Source: an uncultured Lachnospiraceae bacterium (GTDB lineage: Bacteria; Bacillota; Clostridia; Lachnospirales; Lachnospiraceae). From it: 64,000 nt of DNA. The stretch is taken from contig CANPUE010000008.1 of NCBI GenBank assembly GCA_947577185.1, positions 1 through 64,000 on the forward strand, in the 5' to 3' direction. The translations under genes and the position numbers were made by a program. Below are positions 1 to 9,042 of this stretch, piece by piece. The notes under the pieces were generated by a model. The model was not told where the DNA came from, did no database searches, and saw nothing but the letters and a program-made list of their open reading frames with translations. How positions within the stretch are numbered: the stretch's first letter is position 1; every line of letters begins with the position of its first letter.

Positions 1-50
1 TGACCCTCTGCTTGTAAGGCAGATGCTCTCCCAGCTGAGCTAAGATCCCA
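1..50 (-). tRNA. tRNA-Val (anticodon TAC), truncated by the window edge
   Basis: Reverse complement reads GGGATCTTAGCTCAGCTGGGAGAGCATCTGCCTTACAAGCAGAGGGTCA: acceptor, D-arm and anticodon arm with loop CTTACAA. The 3' part lies outside the window. Confidence 0.9.
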
Positions 51-194
51 TTCGACCATGAGTTGTCCTTTTCCGTAACTCACTTTGACAGTATACAATT
101 ATTTAAAATAAATGTCAAGCGCTTTTCAAAAAATTTTGAAAAAAATTGAAAAATTTGGAAAAACCGGAAAAGGAACCAACATCACGCCTTGCCC

Positions 195-1961
195 TTACAT
201 CCGTTCCGGCGCCGAAAAGCCCAACAGATCAATGCATGTCTCCAAAATTCTTTTGGTCAACATAAGTAATGCTATCCAGCCAGCCTGTTTTTCTTTTTCT
301 TCCTCAGTCAGAATTTTCGTCTCATGATAGAAATGATTAAACGCATTGGCCAGATCATAGATGTAGGCACAGATCCTGTGAGGAGCTGCTTCCTCAAAGG
401 CTGCTTCCAGCATGGCATTAAATCCGGTGATCTGCAGCATCAGATCCTTTTCCGCCGCATTGACCGCTTCTCTGATCTGAATGCCATCGATCTTTCCGCC
501 CTGCTCTTTGTATTTATTCAGAATCGATTTGATTCTCACGATCGTATACAAAATATACGGTCCGGTGTCTCCTTCAAAAGAAGTGAAACGATCGATATCA
601 AATATATAGTCTTTGGATGCCTGATTGGACAAGTCTCCGTACTTCAAGGCCGAAAGCGCAACTACCTCTGAAGTCTCCTTCGCTTCCTCCTCACCCATAG
701 ACTTATTGTCCGCTATTTTGCGGTGCATTTCCTCATTGATCCCGCGGATCAGATTTTCAAGGCGCATCACACCGCCTTCTCTGGTCTTAAAAGGTTTTCC
801 GTCCTTTCCGTTCATCGTTCCGAAGCCAATATGCAAAAGTTTTGTTTCCGGTTTAACCAATCCGGTTTTTCTCGCACAGCGGAATACCTGTTCGAAATAT
901 AAATCCTGACGCTTATCCGCCAGATAGATCATGCTGTCCGGCCGATAATTCTCCATACGGTCTACGATCGTCGCCAGATCCGTTGTATTATACAGCGCCG
1001 CACCGTCAGATTTTAAGATCATGCAGGGGGGGATCTCTTTGGTATCAGTCTCCTCTTTCACATCAACGACTAACGCCCCTTCGCTTTCGTGCGCAAAGCC
1101 GTCTTTTTTCATCTTTTCGACCATGGCCGGAATCAGATCATGAACATCGGATTCCCCTTTCCAGAGGTCAAAATCAACGTTTAACGCGCTATAATTCTTT
1201 TTCAGATCCGCTACCGAAACCGACATGATGTGCTGCCAGAGTGCACGGTAGCCGCGCACGCCACTTTGCAGTTTGCCGGTCGCTTCCATCGCTTCCGCTT
1301 TATATGCCGGATCTTCTTTGGATTTTGCGCTGGCGGTCGGATAGATTTCCTCCAGTTCTGAAATCGTAAAGGGTGCCTCATTCGGGTATTCTCCGTCATA
1401 TGTTGCGTCAAAATACAAAAGTTCCGGCTGTCTCTTTTTTAATTCCGTTACAATCAATCCCATCTGTAAGCCCCAGTCGCCAAGATGGATATCGCCAAGG
1501 ACCTCATGTCCTGCATAGCGGCATATCCTCTTGATGCTCTCTCCGATGATCGCGGAGCGCAGGTGGCCTACATGCAGCGGCTTTGCAACATTCGGCCCGC
1601 CGTAATCCACAATGATCTTCTGCGGTTTTTCCGGCATGGCAAGACCAAACTTTTCATCCTGACACATTTCATTCAGATAGCTTTGCAAAAATGCTTCTTT
1701 GATATTCAGATTCAAAAAACCCGGCATTACCGCACTGACATCTGCAAACACGGCGCTGTCCTGTAATTTTTCCACCACCTCATTTGCGATCATGATCGGC
1801 GCCTTATGATACTGTTTTGCGCCCGCCATTGCGCCGTTGCACTGGTACTCGCACAGATCCGGCCTGTTAGAGATCGTTACTTTTCCCAGATCCGCCTGGT
1901 AACCCGCAGCCTCAAATGCCTTTTTCATTTCTTCTGAGATCAGATTTAAAAATTTATCCAT
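195..1961 (-). CDS. argS: Arginyl-tRNA synthetase
   Basis: 588 aa with class I motif PNVAKPLHVGHLRSAIIGESIKR; typical C-terminus. Confidence 0.96.
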   Translation of the reverse strand: MDKFLNLISEEMKKAFEAAGYQADLGKVTISNRPDLCEYQCNGAMAGAKQYHKAPIMIANEVVEKLQDSAVFADVSAVMPGFLNLNIKEAFLQSYLNEMCQDEKFGLAMPEKPQKIIVDYGGPNVAKPLHVGHLRSAIIGESIKRICRYAGHEVLGDIHLGDWGLQMGLIVTELKKRQPELLYFDATYDGEYPNEAPFTISELEEIYPTASAKSKEDPAYKAEAMEATGKLQSGVRGYRALWQHIMSVSVADLKKNYSALNVDFDLWKGESDVHDLIPAMVEKMKKDGFAHESEGALVVDVKEETDTKEIPPCMILKSDGAALYNTTDLATIVDRMENYRPDSMIYLADKRQDLYFEQVFRCARKTGLVKPETKLLHIGFGTMNGKDGKPFKTREGGVMRLENLIRGINEEMHRKIADNKSMGEEEAKETSEVVALSALKYGDLSNQASKDYIFDIDRFTSFEGDTGPYILYTIVRIKSILNKYKEQGGKIDGIQIREAVNAAEKDLMLQITGFNAMLEAAFEEAAPHRICAYIYDLANAFNHFYHETKILTEEEKEKQAGWIALLMLTKRILETCIDLLGFSAPERM

Positions 1962-2140
1962 TGCTGTATCAAACCTTTCTATTTGCTGTTCATGCCTTTT
2001 TTATGCATACCTGTTGATTCGGAATTTTTATTTTAACTTATTGTTTTACTTTTTTATTGAAACATTTTATTTGAAATTTTTTTAACTTCTTATTTCCACT
2101 TTTTCCTCTTTTCATTTCGGGTTTCTGCATTCTGTCATTG

Positions 2141-2782
2141 TTATTGAGGCCGTCTGGAATAGACACAGCCGCAGTAATCCTGTCTGTACAGGTCATATTG
2201 TTTTGATAACACGATCGACCGCTGATAGCCTCCCCGCTTCTTAAAATCCGAAGGCAGCCAGCTTACACCATATTCCCCTGCAAGCCGCTCACCAATCTCA
2301 TTGAGCTTTCCCGCATTTTTCAGCGGACTGATCGTCAGTGTCGTCGTAAAAAAGTCATAATTCCCTGCGGCCGCCCGCACTGCCGTCTCACGAAGTCTCA
2401 TCTCATAGCAGGCAAAGCAGCGCTCCCCGCCTTCCGGACAGTCTTCCAGTCCTTTTGCCATCTCAAAAAAACGTGACGGCTCATAATCTCCTTCTATGAC
2501 ATGAATAAAATGTCCCCGTTCTCCATTCTCTTCATTATAAGTCTGGATCAGCCGTTTCTGTTCCGCCACCCGCTTGTGGTATTCTTCCTGCATGGAAATG
2601 TTGGGGTTATAATAAAAGACTGTGATCTCAAAAAACACACGCAGATATTCCAGCACATAACTGCTGCATGGAGCACAGCAGCTATGGAGAAAAAGGCCTG
2701 GGGCCTCCCTGCCTGTATGCTGCTGCGGCAGTTTTTCAATTATTTTGTCCAACTCTTTTTGATAATTCCTGACTGGATTCAT
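2141..2782 (-). CDS. queH: Epoxyqueuosine reductase QueH (DUF208 family)
   Basis: LFLHSCCAPCSSYVLEYL, CPEGGERCFACYEMRL and YCGCVYS cysteine motifs. The likely start (MNPVRNYQ) overlaps the carB stop. Confidence 0.88.
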   Translation of the reverse strand: MNPVRNYQKELDKIIEKLPQQHTGREAPGLFLHSCCAPCSSYVLEYLRVFFEITVFYYNPNISMQEEYHKRVAEQKRLIQTYNEENGERGHFIHVIEGDYEPSRFFEMAKGLEDCPEGGERCFACYEMRLRETAVRAAAGNYDFFTTTLTISPLKNAGKLNEIGERLAGEYGVSWLPSDFKKRGGYQRSIVLSKQYDLYRQDYCGCVYSRRPQ

Positions 2783-5700
2783 AGCGCTTTTTCCGACCAA
2801 TCCTTTTTTGCAATCGATGCAATGTCAACCAGATGCAGTTCCCCCTGAGAGGCCGCGTTTTCCAGACTCGATATGAGCGCCGCCGCCGTGTCCATTGCCG
2901 TAATGCAATAAATCCCCGTCTCGATTGCTGTTCTTCTGATCAGGAATCCGTCTCTGTTCTTGTCACGCCCCTGCGTCGGCGTATCAATAACGAGATCTAT
3001 TTTGTGTCCTAAAATTAAATCCATGACAGTCGGTGATTCCTGACGGATCTTATTGACCTTTCTGGCCTTCACTCCTGCCTCATTCAATGCGGCGGCTGTG
3101 CTTCTGGTCGCATAGATCTTATAGCCGAGTTTCTCGAAACGTCCTGCCACTTCAATTGCTTCGCCTTTATCGGCATCTTTTACGGTGATGATCATCTGCT
3201 TATATCTGGGCAGATTGACACCTGCTCCCAAAAAGGCTTTATAAAGCGCTTCATTAAAAGTTTTGGCGATTCCGAGGCATTCTCCGGTCGATTTCATCTC
3301 CGGCCCCAGGCTGATCTCCGCTCCGCGGATCTTCTCAAAGGAAAATACCGGCATCTTGACCGCATAGTAGTCAGCCGCAGGCTGTAAGCCCGGCTCATAG
3401 CCCAGTTCTCTGATCTTCTTTCCGATAATGACCTCCGTCGCCAGATCCACGATCGGGATCCCCGTCACTTTACTGATATAAGGAACCGTACGGGAAGAAC
3501 GCGGATTGACCTCGATCACATAAACCTCGTCCCCCACCGCAATAAACTGAATATTGATCAGTCCAATGACATGCAGAGCCTTCGCCAGCCTCCTGGAATA
3601 TTCCGCGATCGTCTCTTTTACCTTTTCACTGACGGTCCGGGCCGGATATACGGAAATACTGTCACCTGAGTGAACGCCTGTCCGCTCAATATGTTCCATG
3701 ATCCCCGGTATGAGAATATCGGTGCCGTCACACACGGCATCGACTTCCAGTTCTTTTCCCTGCAGATATTTATCTACGAGGATCGGATGTTCCTGCGTAT
3801 AGCGGTTGATGACCGCCATAAACTCTTCGATCTCCTGATCTGAGATCGCGATCTGCATTCCCTGTCCGCCAAGCACGTAGGAAGGACGCACCAGTACCGG
3901 ATAGCCGAGCCGGTTCGCAACTTCCTTCGCCTCTTTCGCCGTATATACCGTACCGCCTGCGGCTCTTGGAATCCCGGTCTCTTCCAGAATCTTATCAAAC
4001 AGTTCCCGATCTTCGGCCGCATCCACATCTTCTGCCTTAGTGCCCAGAATAGGCACACCCATTTTCATCAGGCTTTGTGTCAGTTTGATCGCTGTCTGGC
4101 CTCCAAACTGCACTACGGCGCCGTCAGGTTTTTCCACATTGACAATATTCTCGACATCTTCCGGCGTCAATGGCTCGAAGTAAAGTTTATCCGCGATATC
4201 AAAGTCCGTGCTGACAGTCTCGGGATTATTGTTGACAATGATCGTCTCGTAACCTTCTTTTGCAAAAGCCCATGTCGCATGGACAGAACAGTAATCAAAC
4301 TCGATTCCCTGCCCGATACGGATCGGCCCCGAACCAAGCACCAGAACCTTTTTCTTTGAATGCGTCTCCTCCACTTCCGTTTCGGAACCGAAAACAGAAT
4401 AATAATACGGCGTATTCGCGGCAAATTCCGCCGCGCAGGTATCAACCATCTTAAAGGCCGCCACGATGCCGTTATCGTAACGCATCCTTTTTATTTCTTC
4501 TTCGTCTTTCCCTGTCAGTCTTGCAATCACATTGTCAGGAAATTCGATTCTCTTGGCCTCGCGCAGCAATTCTATTGTAAGCGGTCCTTTTATGAGCGCT
4601 TCCTCCATCTCGGTCAGAATTGCGATCTTATCAATAAACCAGATATCAACCATCGTGATCTCATGGATCGTATCATAGTCGATTCCTTTTCTGACCGCTT
4701 CCGCAATAATGTAAATCCGCTGATCATCCACGATCTTCATCCGATCGAGCAGTTCCTCTCTGGATAAATCCGAGAAATCATTACTGCGCAGGCAGTCCAC
4801 ATGCTGTTCCAGCGAGCGGATCGCTTTCATCAGCGCGCCTTCAAAATTGTCGGCGATACTCATTACTTCGCCGGTGGCCTTCATCTGCGTCGTCAAAGTA
4901 CGTTTTGCCGTTATGAACTTATCAAACGGGAGCCTTGGAATCTTCACCACACAGTAATCCAACGCCGGTTCAAAGCTTGCATAGGTCTTGCCTGTGATCG
5001 CATTTTTGATCTCATCCAGCGTATAGCCAAGGGCAATCTTCGCGGCAACTTTGGCGATCGGATACCCGGTCGCTTTAGAGGCCAGCGCGGAAGAACGGCT
5101 CACGCGGGGATTTACCTCGATGACACAGTATTCAAAACTCGACGGGTGCAGGGCAAACTGCACGTTGCATCCGCCGGTGATCTCCAGTTCATTGATGATA
5201 TTCAATGCGGAACTTCTAAGCATCTGGTACTCTTTGTCACCCAATGTCTGAGACGGCGCGACCACGATGCTGTCGCCGGTATGAACGCCTACCGGATCAA
5301 TGTTTTCCATATTACACACGGTGATACAGTTCCCGGCGCTGTCGCGCATCACTTCATACTCAATTTCTTTCCATCCTGCAATACAGCGCTCCACTAATAC
5401 CTGGCCCACACGGGACAGACGAAGGCCGTTTGCCAGAATTTCCTCCAGCTGTATCTGATTACCGGCAATGCCGCCGCCGGAACCGCCCAGCGTGTAAGCG
5501 GGGCGTAAGACAACCGGATAACCGATCTTCTTTGCAAAAGCAACGCCGTCCTCCACACTCTCTACGACGAGGGAAGGCGCACACGGTTCCCCGATCTTCT
5601 CCATCGTCTCCTTAAATTCCAGTCTGTCCTCCGCCTTCTTGATCGTCCTCGCCGTCGTACCGAGCAGTTTCACGCCATGCTCCGCCAGAAAGCCGGATTC

Positions 5701-6009
5701 ATCCAGTTCCATGCCAAGATTTAACCCTGCCTGTCCTCCCATATTGGGCAGAAGGCTGTCAGGTTTTTCTTTCATGATAATCTGTTCCAACACTTTGGCC
5801 GTCAGAGGTTCAATGTACACCTTATCTGCAATATCACCGTCTGTCATGATCGTAGCGGGATTGGAATTCACTAAGATGACTTCCATTCCTTCTTCTTTCA
5901 GGGAGCGGCACGCCTGCGTACCCGCATAGTCAAACTCGGCTGCCTGCCCGATCACAATCGGCCCCGAACCGATTACCAGCACTCTTTTTACATTGGGATT
6001 TTTTGGCAT
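2779..6009 (-). CDS. carB: Carbamoyl-phosphate synthase large subunit (copy 1, adjacent to carA)
   Basis: 1076 aa with two ATP-grasp halves (VLVIGSGPIVIGQAAEFDYAGTQA and VLVLGSGPIRIGQGIEFDYCSVHA) and a C-terminal MGS-like domain. Confidence 0.97.
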   Translation of the reverse strand: MPKNPNVKRVLVIGSGPIVIGQAAEFDYAGTQACRSLKEEGMEVILVNSNPATIMTDGDIADKVYIEPLTAKVLEQIIMKEKPDSLLPNMGGQAGLNLGMELDESGFLAEHGVKLLGTTARTIKKAEDRLEFKETMEKIGEPCAPSLVVESVEDGVAFAKKIGYPVVLRPAYTLGGSGGGIAGNQIQLEEILANGLRLSRVGQVLVERCIAGWKEIEYEVMRDSAGNCITVCNMENIDPVGVHTGDSIVVAPSQTLGDKEYQMLRSSALNIINELEITGGCNVQFALHPSSFEYCVIEVNPRVSRSSALASKATGYPIAKVAAKIALGYTLDEIKNAITGKTYASFEPALDYCVVKIPRLPFDKFITAKRTLTTQMKATGEVMSIADNFEGALMKAIRSLEQHVDCLRSNDFSDLSREELLDRMKIVDDQRIYIIAEAVRKGIDYDTIHEITMVDIWFIDKIAILTEMEEALIKGPLTIELLREAKRIEFPDNVIARLTGKDEEEIKRMRYDNGIVAAFKMVDTCAAEFAANTPYYYSVFGSETEVEETHSKKKVLVLGSGPIRIGQGIEFDYCSVHATWAFAKEGYETIIVNNNPETVSTDFDIADKLYFEPLTPEDVENIVNVEKPDGAVVQFGGQTAIKLTQSLMKMGVPILGTKAEDVDAAEDRELFDKILEETGIPRAAGGTVYTAKEAKEVANRLGYPVLVRPSYVLGGQGMQIAISDQEIEEFMAVINRYTQEHPILVDKYLQGKELEVDAVCDGTDILIPGIMEHIERTGVHSGDSISVYPARTVSEKVKETIAEYSRRLAKALHVIGLINIQFIAVGDEVYVIEVNPRSSRTVPYISKVTGIPIVDLATEVIIGKKIRELGYEPGLQPAADYYAVKMPVFSFEKIRGAEISLGPEMKSTGECLGIAKTFNEALYKAFLGAGVNLPRYKQMIITVKDADKGEAIEVAGRFEKLGYKIYATRSTAAALNEAGVKARKVNKIRQESPTVMDLILGHKIDLVIDTPTQGRDKNRDGFLIRRTAIETGIYCITAMDTAAALISSLENAASQGELHLVDIASIAKKDWSEKAL

Positions 6010-6044
6010 CTTCTCTCCTCCATTTTATCTGTAAGCGCTCCGCC

Positions 6045-7250
6045 CTATTTGCCTGCCGCGGAAGTTTTTACCTCTTTCATCATGTTGATAAACCGGGCGA
6101 ACAGATCACCGGAATCCTGTGGTCCCGGACATGCTTCCGGGTGAAACTGAACGGTAAAGATATTTTTACCTGTATAAGAAAGACCTTCATTTGTACCGTC
6201 ATTTACGTTGATGAAAGCAGGAACCGCCACGGCCGGATCCAATTTTCCGGTATCTACCACATATCCGTGATTCTGCGAAGAAATATAAATCTTCCCGCTC
6301 TCCAGATCCTTTACAGGGTGATTGCCGCCCCTGTGTCCGTATTTCATCTTATAAGTATCCGCTCCAGTGGCAAGCGCCATGAGCTGATGTCCAAGGCAGA
6401 TCGCGAAAATCGGTACTTCCGAATCATATAACTTCCTGATCTGCGCTATCATATCTGTGCACTCTTTCGGATCGCCCGGCCCGTTACTGAGCATAATGCC
6501 GTCGGGAAACGATGAGAGAATTTCTTCCGCCGTTGTACCGGCCGGATAGACCGTGACATCACAGCCCCTTGCCGCAAGAGAACGCGCAATATTGTCTTTT
6601 GCCCCAAGGTCAAGGAGCGCAACCCGAAGACCGCCGCCGTTTCGTTCCCTTACCAGACTCGGCCGTTTCTCCCGTTTTCCGTCCTTATATGCTTTTGGAT
6701 CAAAACGCGAACTTCCCGAAATCGGGCCGTTCTGCGCGAGATCCGTTACACCGTTTACCTCATATTTTTTGTGACAGGTCACAGTTTCGACTACTTTTCC
6801 AGTCGAGTACGCTTTTAATTTTGGAAGAATTTCTTCGAAAGAATCATATTCCCTCGTGGTAATCATGCCGTTCATGGTTCCTTTTTCACGAAGAATCTTT
6901 GTAAGCGCCCTCGTGTCGATCCCGGCGATACCGGGGACGTCGTTTTCTTTCAGAAATTCCTGAATCGTTATATCACATCTGAAATTACTCGGGATTCTGC
7001 TCAGTTCCCTGACAATAAAACCGTCCGGCCAGGCCCTGCGCGATTCCATGTCCTCACGGCAGATGCCATAATTACCGATCAGAGGATATGTCATACAGAC
7101 AGCCTGTCCGGCATAGGATGGATCCGTCAGTACTTCCAGATATCCCGCCATAGAGGTATTAAACACGATCTCACTGATGATTTCTTTCTGAGCGCCAATC
7201 TGTGTTCCTTCAAACACAGTACCGTCTTCCAAAATTAAAAATGCCTTCAT
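6045..7250 (-). CDS. carA: Carbamoyl-phosphate synthase small subunit
   Basis: MKAFLILEDGTVFEGTQIGA; GATase motif PIFAICLGHQLMALATGADTYKMKYGHRGGNHPV. Start moved to the internal ATG at 7250. Confidence 0.96.
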   Translation of the reverse strand: MKAFLILEDGTVFEGTQIGAQKEIISEIVFNTSMAGYLEVLTDPSYAGQAVCMTYPLIGNYGICREDMESRRAWPDGFIVRELSRIPSNFRCDITIQEFLKENDVPGIAGIDTRALTKILREKGTMNGMITTREYDSFEEILPKLKAYSTGKVVETVTCHKKYEVNGVTDLAQNGPISGSSRFDPKAYKDGKREKRPSLVRERNGGGLRVALLDLGAKDNIARSLAARGCDVTVYPAGTTAEEILSSFPDGIMLSNGPGDPKECTDMIAQIRKLYDSEVPIFAICLGHQLMALATGADTYKMKYGHRGGNHPVKDLESGKIYISSQNHGYVVDTGKLDPAVAVPAFINVNDGTNEGLSYTGKNIFTVQFHPEACPGPQDSGDLFARFINMMKEVKTSAAGK

Positions 7251-7359
7251 TCTCACCCATATCCTCTCCGCTGATTCTATTGCCTGTGTGGCGGCCTGCT
7301 GTGAACACGCCTTAGTTATTTTAGCACAAGCGTCTTTATTCTTCAACGATTAGTAATCA

Positions 7360-8940
7360 TCAAAATTCCTCCTGCAAGTCGCAGTACGCCATCGCAAGTG
7401 CAGGAATCTCCATGTCAACCGCCGTATATTGTGCCGGGCATCTGCAAGTATCGAAGAACAGACCGTAAATCTGCAGCACATCGCCTTCCAGAATGAGTGC
7501 CGCATCTTCTCCTCTGTCGTCGCGAATGACATAATAACGGTCAAATCCCCTGCTGTCCTGTGTCATGCAAAGATAATAAATATGATCGTCAAACAGTCCG
7601 CCGTCTATCTGCTCTAGCACAGTCAGTTCCACTGTCACAGCACAGCCTGAATAAGTTTCCTGCTCCCGCATCAGCTTTCTGTAATCGATCTGCCTGCAAA
7701 GTTCTCTGAACGCTTCTTCGCTGTAATCACTGACAACGACCGCTTCTTTGTCCGGAAGGTCATCTTCTCCGGCCTGTGCATCCAATCCCCCGTCTTCTGC
7801 CTCCCGCAGCTCCTCTTCACCGCTTTCCTTCTCCAAAAGCATTTCGGAAACAGCCTCCGCAGATTCCTCAGCCCACAGGGTATCCGTTCCGGTCCGCAGA
7901 TCAAAAAGATAACCTGAGCTGCGCCGCTCTCCGTCCTCTTCCACGACATAGAGCAGATCGGCCGCCATACCGCTGCCGCTCTCCAGATACAGGCAGGCAC
8001 CATCTTCCAGTACGGCACACTGTACCGACCTCAAAACGTCCGGGTCCTGCCAGGTCATTTCTTCCGTCAGCTGCAGATCCTGTCTCTTTTTCAAAACAGC
8101 CTGCGCATAATGCTCCTTTGTCAGAGTATGCGCCTCTGGCAGATAAACATACATATCGTCCGAATCAAGCGGATGCAGATAAATCGTCTCTGCGCCCTTT
8201 TCCACAATCACGTCACAGAAAGAATCGCCCTGCGTATATTGGCAGCCGATTGCTTCCAGATCCACTGTTCCGCTCATTCCCGCACTCTGCCGATCATAGA
8301 CAAACAAGCCGTAATAATCGTGAAAAACAATGACTTTCTCATCCGCATAGTCTAAGATGGGGCCGTCTGCACCACAGAAAGTTTCCTCATCTGCACCGGC
8401 AGGTATAATCTCCAGACTTTCGCCTGCACCGGACGTCTCCGCTTTGCTCTCAGTCCCGATTCCATCCGCTTTTTCTCCGAGGATGCTGAGTCCTTCCAAT
8501 ACAGCCCCGTCTTCTCCGTCATCAGACGCCTCCTCGGATTGGTCCGCCTGGAACTGATCCGGCTGTGATTGCTCTGCCTGCTGCGGCTGCTCCTCAGTCT
8601 GTACCTCTTCCGCCTTTTCCTGCGGCTGTGACTGCATGTTCCCGGTCTCGTCCGCCGTCAGATCGTTTTTGACTGTCGAAACGTCTCCTGTTTCCTGTGT
8701 TCCTTCTTTTCGGAAAAGTGTTTCTGCCATCGCGGGTATTTTTGTCTTCAACTGCGGATGTACAAAAAAAGTATAACAGACACCGGCCGTACATGCGATC
8801 AGCAACAGCAGCGGGAGCACAATGCGCAGCGGGTGTTTTTTCCGCACGGCGCCTTCTTCCGCCGGCCGCTCTTTTGTTTCTGTCTGTTCTCCTGTCTGTG
8901 TTTCACTGCCGTTATTCTTGTTTTTCTTCAGGATTCCCAT
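7360..8940 (-). CDS. Uncharacterised membrane-anchored protein with acidic linker and possible C-terminal OB-fold-like domain
   Basis: 526 aa: cytoplasmic N-terminus, one TM (LRIVLPLLLLIACTAGVCYTFFV), Gln/Glu-rich linker, C-terminal segment ending GDVLQIYGLFFDTCRCPAQYTAVDMEIPALAMAY. Confidence 0.6.
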   Translation of the reverse strand: MGILKKNKNNGSETQTGEQTETKERPAEEGAVRKKHPLRIVLPLLLLIACTAGVCYTFFVHPQLKTKIPAMAETLFRKEGTQETGDVSTVKNDLTADETGNMQSQPQEKAEEVQTEEQPQQAEQSQPDQFQADQSEEASDDGEDGAVLEGLSILGEKADGIGTESKAETSGAGESLEIIPAGADEETFCGADGPILDYADEKVIVFHDYYGLFVYDRQSAGMSGTVDLEAIGCQYTQGDSFCDVIVEKGAETIYLHPLDSDDMYVYLPEAHTLTKEHYAQAVLKKRQDLQLTEEMTWQDPDVLRSVQCAVLEDGACLYLESGSGMAADLLYVVEEDGERRSSGYLFDLRTGTDTLWAEESAEAVSEMLLEKESGEEELREAEDGGLDAQAGEDDLPDKEAVVVSDYSEEAFRELCRQIDYRKLMREQETYSGCAVTVELTVLEQIDGGLFDDHIYYLCMTQDSRGFDRYYVIRDDRGEDAALILEGDVLQIYGLFFDTCRCPAQYTAVDMEIPALAMAYCDLQEEF

Positions 8941-9009
8941 AATTCCTCCTTGATACCGCGCTCAGACAGTCTTATCTTTCGTAACTTCCTGCCTGCCGGA
9001 CATACAAGC

Positions 9010-9033
9010 AACCCCGCCGCAAGCGACGGGGTT
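9010..9033 (-). terminator. GC-rich hairpin immediately downstream of purL
   Basis: aaccccgccgcaagcgacggggtt inverted repeat. The better T-run is on the + strand, so it may act bidirectionally. Confidence 0.55.
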
Positions 9034-9042
9034 TTCTTCTTA

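Noticed and set aside
1962-2140. Possible T-box leader upstream of argS
   Set aside because: The upstream region is AT-rich and I could not find a T-box GGTGG motif or an antiterminator/terminator pair.
7251-7359. PyrR-type attenuator upstream of carA
   Set aside because: Only ~110 nt and no anti-antiterminator/terminator pairing visible; the upstream gene is close.
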